Positions 33,247 to 44,423 of a stretch of 64,000 bases of DNA are shown one piece after another. Source of the stretch: Argentina anserina (taxonomy: Eukaryota; Streptophyta; Magnoliopsida; Rosales; Rosaceae). The notes beneath the pieces were generated by a model that was not told where the DNA came from, ran no database searches, and worked only from the letters and a program-made list of their open reading frames with translations. The stretch covers positions 9,251,001 through 9,315,000 of the forward strand of contig NC_065875.1 in NCBI RefSeq assembly GCF_933775445.1. The letters are read 5' to 3'. The position numbers and the translations under genes were made by a program. Numbering within the stretch: position 1 is the first letter of the stretch; each line of letters begins with the position of its first letter.

Positions 33247-34815
33247 GTAGCGCTATATCTACACGCCATCAAACTTGTTGTTTCTGCCTATTAGAAAACG
33301 CATTTGCGTTCGTGCTCCTGTGTCTGATTTGTGGTTATTGTAAATACATACCTATATGCTTTTCTTAGTTGCCTATGACAACAATTATGCATACATTGGT
33401 ACTAAATAGGAGCAATAAATATAAATTGTAACTTTGTAAGATATACAATGCTTACAATGCTTTGAATTTATACCTTCAAAGTTCATGTTTTTATGTTCCA
33501 TATTTACAGGCTCCGTTCTCACCAACTGACCGAAGAGTGTCTTGCGCTACCATCAGATGAAAAATCACGTGAACATTAAAATAAAGGGGTATACGTTTTA
33601 CACCCATTTTCAGAACATGCTTTTAGAATAAACCCACCTATCACTGCAAAATCTTCATATGGCTAAAGTTAGGAATAAGTCATTTCACGAAGAGGTATAA
33701 TCATGGGTCCTGAGTTGGTTGTACACTTGTACTGCATTTTCCTGGTACCTGCAATAAATGAAGATGTTTAAACCTCAACATTCTCAAATGTAAATATAAG
33801 TATAAAACTAACAGGCCTTAAGAGCAACAAAACTTTGAAAGACAAAACTGTGAATCTGCATTCAAATATCAATATCTGTGAATATTCGTACGTAACTTGC
33901 TTTCTTGCATAACAAAAGAGAAGAACGAAGCTAATCGTAGCCAAGAGTTTGCGAAAGTACATATTTCCTGGTGCTCGAGTTTTGTGTAATAACCATGCAT
34001 ATATGTTCTGTAAATATCGGTAGATGTTGATACTAGAAATTGTTGCAGTATATATTATTGACGTCAGCATTCAACCAGTATATATCATCAACTGACATTT
34101 TCTGTGTTTTCACAGGAATATATCTTAAGTTGGAGAAAGTTGAAAGTATAATGCTTAACAATCAAGGTCAATGGAAGGCTCGAGTCCAAAGAGAGAGTTT
34201 GGGGTGACAGACAAAGAAGTCATAAGACAAAGTGGTTAAGAAAAAATATGATCCAAGATGCCCAGAATGGTAATTCTGGACGACAGCAGCAGAGCTGGCA
34301 TGGCAGAAAAAATTCTAGCAGGGGAGATCAAAGAGGGCGAGTCGGTTCTGTGAATGTCGATTCTGATGGGAATGCCACCGCTCGACAATGGCAGAAGATG
34401 TACAGAAAGATTTTTTTTGTTTTGTTTTTTATTTTTTGATCAAATGTCATTACTACATGTCTACATGTACAGAAAGATTAAGATGGCTGTAGTGTTTATC
34501 ATTAGCTAGCTTATTTAAACATACATTTTATGGGCCACTCTAAATTATCAGGTGTTATCAGATTTCCATCTTTCTGCGGACATGCAAATATCCTAGCTAC
34601 TTTTAGTTAAAGTAGATGTGCTTGGTTCTGACATTGTCAAAACTCCAATCCAGAGGTCACTGGCTGTAGCGAAAATATCTGTCCAATTAATTTAAGGATC
34701 AGTGTCAGAAGTAACATTGAAATCTACATAATAAGCTGATAACTCGAACCGCCCTCAAATATAGAGATGGGGAATTGCCTACTATAGAGGGAAGGTTGGT
34801 ATAACTATACCGACT
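33247..34815. other. intergenic / possible transcript tail, no assigned gene
   Basis: A protein-like plus-strand frame at 34,248-34,439 (NSGRQQQSWHGRKNSSRGDQ) has no recognisable domain and no supporting exons. The rest is AT-rich. Confidence 0.35.
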
Positions 34816-34819
34816 TGGA

Positions 34820-36272
34820 CTATTCATCAGAATCTGATTCCAAATAAGATCTAATGCTCTCATTTATGTAGCGATACTTGGCCGGGCTATCCCACCAGGT
34901 TGGGGTACGGATTATGGCCTTCTCCAAAAAGTACTTATCATGCACCTTTTTCTCAGTCAGCTTCTGGTAGAACCTTCCCCATTTGTACATGGCACGTCTT
35001 AGACGAACACTCTCAGCCCCTGAAAAGAGATACTTGAGGTAGTCCTTTGCTAACCGAGTCCACTCCTCACCATCAATGATGTAAACATACTGCAATAGAA
35101 GAATTCACTACAGCATATCAAAACATAACATTGATGAAACTAAAGCAACAGAGACAAGTTACAACATCATGTAAGTGATCAAACTTTTTCCAGCTAGGTG
35201 GGAAAGAAGATTAGCAAACCTAAATATCATACTCATATAGGCAGCACCAACTGATACTCTATCTGGTGCTGGTATTGCATGCAGCATATGGAGCTTATTC
35301 TACATCTCATCATTAAGAAAACAATAAACTTATATGAATTGCTATGGCATGCGGGTTTCTCACCAAAAATATAAATCCAATGGTTGCTAGAATAACTTGC
35401 AATGTTTCATCAAAGATTCCAGCAAAGCCTTCGTCTTCTGATCCACCAGATGGATCAGAACCACCACCACCGCTCCCACCACCTGCCCCACCCCCGCCAC
35501 CGCGGCGGCGTCTGTCACTATCCTTGTCTTCATAGAATTCTTTCTTTTCTATCTGCTGACGTAATACATCCTCTATTGAAGTTTCCTTCTTCAAATTGCC
35601 CATTGCTTTCTCCATGGATTTCCATGGGGAACCCTGGAATCATTAAGATATGCAGTAAGAATATGTTGCTGACATGCATTTGCAGGCTCAGAGAGACCAT
35701 AACAAATATCAAGGAGTATACATCTTCAAAACTTTTCACTAGTTGAAGGGAAAAGTCTCCAAATATATCATAAACAGAATCATCAAGTCCTCCGATATCC
35801 GAATATATCACTCTTCTGTACAAATATCTGACTAGGTCATAATGTCATGTGATATGTGCTGAATGGACAGATTATAGGTTGACAAGAAAAAAATAATAAT
35901 AACAGATTTGAAACTGCAAACATATCGCTGATAATTAATAAGGACATAGTTCAACCATATATTCAAGTACTTTGTAGAGGCTTATAGGAAGGGTCTTACC
36001 TCATCGTCACTTCCATTTTTTCCTTTTCCGCCCCATAAACAGACAGGTGATGATTGTTGGTGCGTAGATACTGCCCTGTAATGCTGGTTTTCCAATACAG
36101 TCACACACCGTTGCTGAACTGATACATTGCAGGTTGCTACCAAACAATTTCTAAGATGAGCATGTTTAGCATGTATTGGTAAAATATATGGCTGTGAAGT
36201 GAGACAAAGAGATTGGGAACTGTTTCTGAGGCCGATGGTAGGATTGCATGAAGTTATGTGCACGATGCTCAT
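34820..36272 (-). CDS. conserved plastid membrane protein of unknown function
   Basis: Three coding exons join in phase 0: 36272-36000, 35633-35364 and 35089-34820, giving about 270 aa. The first encodes a Ser/His/Cys-rich, acid-poor N-terminus typical of a plastid transit peptide (MSIVHITSCNPT...), ending GGKGKNGSDDE. The second has GSPWKSMEKAMGNLKKET..VLRQQIEKKEFYED, a Gly-rich linker and the start of one membrane span (LQVILATIGFIFL). The third completes the span (YVYIIDGEEW) and adds a basic soluble tail with AMYKWGRFYQKL and RTPTWWDSPAKY. A further open segment at 35827-35722 does not fit the phases and is left out. Upstream non-coding exons may reach 37.4-37.7 kb (GC donor CTACAG|GCAAGT near 37,300; donor CACTG|GTAAGC near 37,610). 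I do not recognise a named family. Confidence 0.75.
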
Positions 36273-36399
36273 CCTCAATAAAATTCTCGGCTTCCTTGCA
36301 AATGTCACATGAAGATCTACAATCCTACAAAACCATTCTCCAAATGTCATCGACCAATAACCCAGGAAAGCATATCGAACAACAAGGTTGATGAATCAA

Positions 36400-37740
36400 A
36401 TTGAGTTTGAAACTCAAACATGCCACTAACTACTTCTTTCTTCTTCTTTTTTTGTGGGTCCGAAAAAGAAAATGTTATCAACCAATTAAAGGTCATGGAA
36501 ATAAAATTTAGACAACGCCCTACTGTGTTGGTTTCATGAGAAAAAATGAGGTGAAGAAACCATTACTACAGTATAGGAATAGAAAGCTGAATGTGCATGA
36601 ATTTCTGCTCAAGTACTCAACTATGTAACACAAATTCTTAACAAAGAAGAGATATCATTGCCCTCCTCCTGGCTCATCCAAACACATTTCCCAATTGAAG
36701 ATCATTGTGCAGCAAAAAGTGAGAAACAAAGTGATGTTGTTGGTCGGAACAAGTTTCTGGGAAATAAAAATTCTGCATCGATCAAAAAGGCACGAGTAAA
36801 CAGCTAGGGGTGGATTCGGTAGTAAACCGATCCACTTTTGCCTCCACCGATGCCGAACCGACTCTTGCCGGTAAGGGAATTTTCAAACCGTAGCCGACCA
36901 AGCCCTCAGTACTACCGAAGTTTCAGTCACCGAATTCTCGGTTCGGTTTCGGTTTCCAGAGGTCTAAAGAAGAAGTGCTGAAGAAGTTAAAAAAATTAGG
37001 AAGAGAAATAAGAAAGTGAAATACAGAGGTCTTGTTCTTCCTTGATTGAAGTTCTTAAGTTCATATAAATATATAGTTCACATAAAGAATTCATTACAGA
37101 CACAAACAAAAGGAAAATTTTCCATTCGAAATTGAAATCGGCAAATCACTTGTTGCATCGCTGCAATCCCATTCTTCTTAGAATTACAAAATGGGCATTT
37201 TGCTGTTTGTTCCTTGATTGAAACACACAAAAACAAAAATATTTACAGCCATTCCAGTTCATCCAACACAAGATCAGAAGAGAGTAAAAAGAACTTGCCT
37301 GTAGATCAATTCAATTCGGCCTCAAAATGGGGTACTCTTGAGGAACTAGGGTTTGGAAAATTGGGTTATGGGGTGAGATGAGTGAGAACTGAGATTTTGT
37401 GAATTTTTGGGGATGGAGGCGCTGAAGAGAGCGACTGAAGGGAGGGAATGTCGAAATGGTTCATTATCCCCTAGCGGTGGGGTTTTGCTTCTATTTCTTT
37501 GTTATATTTGTTATAATTCTACCTGACGCAAAAGAATGCAATAAAGGACTAAAAGCAAAGAAGCAAATGAAAGAACGAGAAAGAGAGCTAGACAGAGGCA
37601 GTGGCTTACCAGTGCGGGTCAAAACGATGACGGTGGCGCTGAGAAGAGAGAGAGTCGAACTTGGTTTCTCTTTGGGAAGGTCGACACACTCCCGAAAGGG
37701 TTCGCAGAATGAAATGAAGCATACATCGCTGTGTGTGAAT
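36400..37740 (-). other. 5' introns / leader region of the plastid protein gene
   Basis: No coding exon seen. At about 36,806-36,960 there is TAGGGGTGGATTCGGT with later CCGAATTCTCGGTTCGG, resembling a degenerate hAT-type MITE. The plus-strand frame 37456-37749 is a shadow of leader sequence. Confidence 0.4.
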
Positions 37741-37749
37741 TTATTTTAA

Positions 37750-38690
37750 TTGACCGACTTTTTTAAACTCCACCGACGGTTGAAAGTTTACAGATTTTCA
37801 TAAAATAATTAAAATTATTTATTTCAACTACAGATTTTTAGTTTATTTCTATAAACTTTTATTGATTTATGAAATTTAGATAATTGATATTGATCGGAGT
37901 TTCATAGATTTTTCAGTACTCATAAAAAATTTATTTTTTTAGTTATGAAAATAACGCATGGTAACTAAACAATGTTCATAGTATGTCCCTCTACTACAAG
38001 TCAACGGTTCTATGATAATTTGTTTCACTCCCGAGTGGTTGGGTGTGCCCTAAGTATCTAGATTGGCCTTATAGGTTTTCTGACGCCTCGTGTGTGCTAT
38101 TAGATGAAGATTAATGCATCGTAAGAAAATTTTATACTTAATATTTTTTTTCTAAGCAAATTTATTAGTTGTATCTATTCCAAAAAAAATTAGAAAATCT
38201 CAATTATTTAAGAAAATTTAAAAGAAACTCTTCAAATTTAATATATCAACAAATATATACCAAAGAAATGGAAGTAAATAAATCTTATTGGAAGTTTCAA
38301 GCTAAAGAAGTCAGTGTTAATGAGACATTGATATGAAAATTTTATACTTCTTTCATCATCATTATTTTTATTATTAGCATTGAACATGTGTTTACATATG
38401 AGAATGAGGTTTTAATAAGTGTAAAGATACAAGGTAAGAACATAACATAAAGAAGAAGAAAAAACAATCATGAGATCATAGGAATAAACATGTTAGCTTG
38501 TAGGAAAAAGAATCGGTAGAGAAAAGACAAAAAAGAAATAAAGAAAATGGTGGAGAATGAACATCTTCAAATACAATGATAAAATACATGATAAATTCCA
38601 TGAAAATCTTTGGTCTAAAGGTTAGACAATTTTTGGATTGTGGTGTGTATAATTAACACTACAAAGTCCATGAGTTCATAAATCCATAAT
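37750..38690. other. AT-rich intergenic DNA
   Basis: No gene or clear element found. Confidence 0.4.
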
Positions 38691-38699
38691 TATGAATGA

Positions 38700-39420
38700 T
38701 ATTTTGAATACTCACATAATTCTATTCCTTTTAAAAAGTTCGGTTTAAATACCCCCAGACTTTCCTAGATTTCATAATGACTTTTAAAAATCCTAATTGA
38801 ATACACCTAAACTTGTATGGATAATTAAAGTCTATATTGTATGACACCCATCCTTCTTTTCCAATCGATCTGCTAGCCCAGCCGCGGCTCCACCTTGGTT
38901 GCATGACATCGCCTTGCATCTTCTTGGTCACCCCCTACGCAGCTCCGTTGTCGTCGAGAGACCACCTCTCCAGATCGCCAGCGCTGCTTTCAAATCTGCC
39001 TCTGTACACTAACATCGTCCTCGTCTGGGTCATCTATATCTTGACCCGGGCCCAGCTTGGCAGCCTCAAGCTTTGCTCGACCCCACGACGCCCTCCTCCT
39101 TCTCGCCACCCGGACGAGATCTAGCTTCTAGAAATCAATGGCTGCTCCTGTATGTTTAGAACCCAGTGCCGACGCCAAGCCGGAATCTCTGTGCAAATCT
39201 GCCTTCGTCGCCAAATTTCTCGCACGAGCCTCGACCCGGATTTGCCGACTTGCTGACGACGTCTAGCCTCTCCGACCGGCGACCCATGGAGGTCTCCTCC
39301 ATCGCATCTGCAGACCCGCCTATAACGCTGTATTACCAGAGTTGACCTTGATGCATGCTCCACATCTAAGAACCACATGTCATTTTTGGCACCTGTATCT
39401 ATTTATATTGAGGGCACTTT
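38700..39420. mobile_element. GC-rich island in AT-rich DNA, possible captured gene fragment
   Basis: An abrupt GC-rich segment (38,865-39,340) sits in AT-rich DNA whose left side (TTTAAATACCCCCAGACTTTC near 38,740) resembles plant DNA-transposon arms. Termini and duplications were not found and no protein is recognisable, so a Pack-MULE-like capture is only a possibility. Confidence 0.25.
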
Positions 39421-39944
39421 GGAGATGGAAATGTAACATTCTTCTATTCTCAAGTAAGCAAATTTTTTGAGTCTCAGGCTACGGCTCCGCCCGATCCAAT
39501 ATGCAAGTTTTTGTTGCTACAGACTTTTGATTAGTAAATATCTTTTGACTATGTTTTCTGCCTAATATTTTTCAAGTATGACGTTGGCATTGCCATGTTT
39601 CTTACTCGACTTTATCTTAAGTCGTCTATTGTAATTTCCAAATAGTTTGTGATTGGCATATTCAATAAAATTTCTCGTATTCTTTGTTTACAAGATGATC
39701 TCATGAGAATTTTATTTACCTTACTTTAGCATGAATGGTCAACGTTTGTAACTCACGTGGTTTTTAAATTGGCGGCTTTTGGGTTACATGAGACCTCAAT
39801 AGTACTATATTGTAAATTTAGACTTAAAATTTGGAAAACAGACTTCGGAACGTCACAAATTGACATCGTTTTAGCCTCTTGGCCGTACCCGGTTACTGTT
39901 TCGGCTATTCGGCCGCCTTTCGGCCACTTTCCGGCATTTCCTGT

Positions 39945-41511
39945 TGGTACAAATTAGTTTTCATGGACACTACTACTGATCAAGTAGCGGAACGCATTTA
40001 TGTCTATTACGAGAGAATATAGCTCATCGTGGTCAATACTAAGATAATGAGACAATCTTTGCGCCATAAGTCTTGCAAATATCACATGACTTCATCTTTC
40101 TCATTACACTTACGAACAATGACTAACATAACAAGTCTAGTTCAGCTTGTATTGATTCTTTCCACTTCGGTCAAGTTGCTCATCGTTGATAATATACAAC
40201 GGAATAAGAGCATAAGCGAATACATCATCAATCATGGGAGATCAATCCATTAAACACACGTGCGCGCTTATACGATCAATTTGAGAGATTTCTATTCATC
40301 TCTAACATCAACAAAAAGAGTCTGTAGCGTCCCACAGAAACTTAGTTAATACACATGTTTAGAGAATATGTCTTGATGATGGGCGAAATACTAGTGCCTA
40401 CGCACCTCGCTACTTTCTGTTTTGATTCCAGAGAATAATGGTCTCCCCTTCATCTAGGTAAAAGCCAAGACCGAAGCTATGACCCTTACTAGTCAATCTT
40501 TACGTTTGCCGCCCTTGTTTTTTGGTGCAATACTACGGGCGCCAACAACACCACAGCGTATGATGGTGTCATCGTTGGCTTCCTTCCCACTGTTAAGGAT
40601 GGTGCCAACGGTGCTAGGACCAGGTCATTTGAAATTCTCCCATATTCTGAGATTTCCAACCTTACCGGCACATCACAGGATTTATATGCGATCTTGTCAC
40701 TTTCGTACTATCGGTAAAGTCATTGAGCATCGAATCTTTGACTTTCTGGAGGTCGATAATGCGTTACACCTTTACTCACTTTAAGTAGTGCGGGATCTTA
40801 ATAAGACATAGTGCCACACCACGTCAATTTCTGGCGTTAAAACCAGAATGAGAGCATTCTATATCTCCCCCTAACGACGCGAAGTATGTCTCATCAAAGT
40901 GACTATCTGCTAATATCGCATGATAGAGATCCACGGTTGTAGATTAGAAATAGCGGACAAGTATTGGTGATTCATAAATCATGACCAACCAAAATACTTA
41001 ATCGTGTCTTGTAGACCCATTTGAGAAACTAAAATGGAGGCACATAAAAAACGTAACCAAATAGGTGTTAGTGAAAAGAATGTTGAGATCGTATCCAGTA
41101 ACCATCTGGTATGCACTAAACGCTTGGTGAGTTGTGGGGCTGAAACGAATAAGTGTCACTGCATGCAACATCATTACATATCCCCATGCAAATACCGGTA
41201 GGTTAGTACCCATAACCAAGTCTGAGCCTCTGCTAGATCGTTATGTGAATCAACATGAGGAATTATATGTTCAACAACGATCCCAGTAGATATGCAAATC
41301 GAAATCATCAAAAGTCATGGAGGTGAACTCTCCAACGGTATCTAATCAAATAGATTTAAGAAGATGTGAAGGGTGAAAAACAGACTTCGGAACGTCACAA
41401 ATTGACATCGTTTTAGCCTCTTGGCCGTACCCGGTTACTGTTTCGGCTATTCGGCCGCCTTTCGGCCACTTTCCGGCATTTCCTGTTGGACCTGCAGCTC
41501 CGGCCTCCATA
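39945..41511. repeat. left arm of a 3.2-kb palindrome
   Basis: This 1,567-bp arm is the reverse complement of 41575-43141. Every symmetric pair I checked sums to 83,086, so there is no net indel along the arms. I saw only scattered mismatches (for example C/T near 40,053). Confidence 0.9.
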
Positions 41512-41574
41512 ATGGTCAGAAACCGGCAACTCATATTGCCGGAAAACCAGCTGACGGCAGCCGTAGCTGGCCGG

Positions 41575-43141
41575 TATGGAGGCCGGAGCTGCAGGTCCAA
41601 CAAGAAATGCCGGAAAGTGGCCGAAAGGCGACTGAATAATTGAAACAGTAACCGGGTACGGCCAAGAGGCTAAAACGATGTCAATTTGTGACGTTCCGAA
41701 GTCTGTTTTCCACCCTTCACATCTTCTCAAATCTATTTGATTAGATACCGTTGGAGAGTTCACCTCTACGACTTTTGATGATTTCGATTTGCATATCTAC
41801 TGGGATCGTTGTTGAACATATAATTCCTCATGTTGATTCACATAACGATCTAGCAGAGGCTCAGACTTGGTTATGGGTACTAACCTACCGGTATTTGCAT
41901 GGGGATATGTAATGATGTTGCATGCAGTGACACTTATTCGTTTCAGCCCCACAACTCACCAAGCGTTTAGTGCATACCAGATGGTTACTGGATACGATCT
42001 CAACATTCTTTTCACTAACACCTATTTGGTTACGTTTTTTATGTGCCTCCATTTTAGTTTCTCAGATGGGTCTACAAGACACGATTAAGTATTTTGGTTG
42101 GTCATGATTTATGAATCACCAATACTTGTCCGCTATTTCCAATCTACAACCGTGGATCTCTATCATGCGATATTAGCAGATAGTCACTTTGATGAGACAT
42201 ACTTCGCGTCGTTAGGGGGAGATATAGAATGCTCTCATTCTGGTTTTAACGCCAGAAATTGACGTGGTGTGGCACTATGTCTTATTAAGATCCCGCACTA
42301 CTTAAAGTAAGTAAAGGTGTAACGCATTATCGACCTCCAGAAAGTCAAAGATTCGATGCTCAATGACTTTACCAATAGTACGAAAGTGACAAGATCGCAT
42401 ATAAATCCTGTGATATGCCGGTAAGGTTGGAAATCTCAGAATATGGGAGAATTTCAAATGACCTGGTCCTAGCACCGTTGGCACCATCCTTAACAGTGGG
42501 AAGGAAGCCAACGATGACACCATCATACGCTGTGGTGTTGTTGGCGCCCGTAGTATTGCACCAAAAAACAAGGGCGGCAAACATAAAGATTGACTAGTAA
42601 GGGTCATAGCTTCGGTCTTGGCTTTTACCTAGATGAAGGGGAGACCATTATTCTCTGGAATCAAAACAGAAAGTAGCGAGGTGCGTAGGCACTAGTATTT
42701 CGCCCATCATCAAGACATATTCTCTAAACATGTGTATTAACTAAGTTTCTGTGGGACGCTACAGACTCTTTTTGTTGATGTTAGAGATGAATAGAAATCT
42801 CTCAAATTGATCGTATAAGCGCGCACGTGTGTTTAATGGATTGATCTCCCATGATTGATGATGTATTCGCTTATGCTCTTATTCCGTTGTATATTATCAA
42901 CGATGAGCAACTTGACCGAAGTGGAAAGAATCAATACAAGTTGAACTAGACTTGTTATGTTAGTCATTGTTCGTAAGTGTAATGAGAAAGATGAAGTCAT
43001 GTGATATTTGCAAGACTTATGGCGCAAAGATTGTCTCATTATCCTAGTATTGACCACGATGAGCTATATTCTCTCGTAATAGACATAAATGCGTTCCGCT
43101 ACTTGATCAGTAATAGTGTCCATGAAAACTAATTTGCACCA
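41575..43141. repeat. right arm of the palindrome (forward Copia pol remnant)
   Basis: Contains degenerate integrase (GTTATGGGTACTAACCTACC = VMGTNLP) in the relic's own orientation. The 63-bp spacer 41512-41574 separates the arms. Confidence 0.9.
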
Positions 43142-43441
43142 TATGAAAGTGCCCGAAGGACCTTAATTGCTTGATTAAATACCTCCAGACCACATAGATC
43201 TTATGCAGTCAGATTGCGTCGTTCGAGAGAACGTAGTACAATGGGTTACAAGAACTTATACCCATACGTGTTCATATGAAAGCCAATTTTGGACTTTCTA
43301 TTCCATCTAAGTAAAGATGATGAAGAGATTCAATGAGTTATAGTTCATATATGTTAGTGTTGTTGAGACACTATTGCTTTCATTATGATGTGATTAACTA
43401 TGTGCCTATGCATCGTCATTGGACTTGCATTGTTCCATTGA

Positions 43442-44235
43442 CACGAGTCTAGTTCTACACTTAGTGAACCAATACAAATCCTATCCACACCAACGCCGCC
43501 AGCGGCTCTAGCAACATTAACGTATGCCTTGGTGTAGTAGTCAACACTGGCAGCGTAGAGGGTGCGTATGGTTCCGTATCGAACCAAAACCAGTCATTCA
43601 TTGGTCCATTTCCCCATTCCTTTGTGAAAGACACATTGAATGTGACAAATCGGAATATGTCCAGTTTTGTATGTCAATTTCAATGCGACCTATTGGACAG
43701 ATCATTCAATGAAATATGGTTAATTTGGTATCATTGGGAAGGTCTATGTGTCTACTTTCCAAGGACATCAACCATTTGTTCATAATTATCGTATTGAGTA
43801 AGTTTTGGTCGTTTTAGCAAAGTAGGACAGTTATGTCTGGGAATTTGCAAGTCAGTCAACTTCGATAGAGTATTGTGAACTGCTCCGATCGAATATGGTT
43901 GTGAACTTTATGTCATTGGAAAGCCACGGGTGTCTACTTTCTAGAACATTTTACGGTTCACTGATACCTATTATGACGAAGAAGTTATGGCTGTTTAAGT
44001 GAGTGAAGGTCACTCTACCCGAGAATCTGATTTTCATTGCAAACTCTTGTTTTGAGGTCTTATGCAATCTTGTTTCCTAAGATCTAAGTTTGGCTATGTA
44101 TAACATGTATGATCTAAGGATGTGTGGCGAGATTAATGATTAAATCATTAGCCCAAGACTAAGTTTGAGAAGCATGTAATGAATGTTGTATACGTTGTTC
44201 TTTGTACTGCATTAGTATGACACTAATCAGGGGGA
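43442..44235. other. unassigned stretch within the Copia relic
   Basis: Between the recognisable RT remnant and the 3' untranslated part I see no similarity to Copia 1 and no gene. Confidence 0.4.
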
Positions 44236-44423
44236 GTTGTTTCGTAGACTTTAGGGGGAGTCTACCTCACATGATGCTATCAAATGTAGATGGTGTGTTG
44301 TGCTCTTTTTTCTTTCGATCAAGCTTTTGTTTTTACCCAAGAGGTTTTTATTTTACTTGACAAGATTTTTACCGAGGCAACGATGTGTGCACCATGCAAC
44401 CTCGACATGTGACACAAGGGGAG

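Noticed and set aside
35530..35823. Extra exon 35827-35722 for the plastid protein
   Set aside because: Its start phase fits neither neighbour, whereas the flanking exons join directly in phase 0.
37456..37749. 97-codon plus-strand frame
   Set aside because: It overlaps splice-like leader sequence of the minus-strand plastid gene and has no domain.
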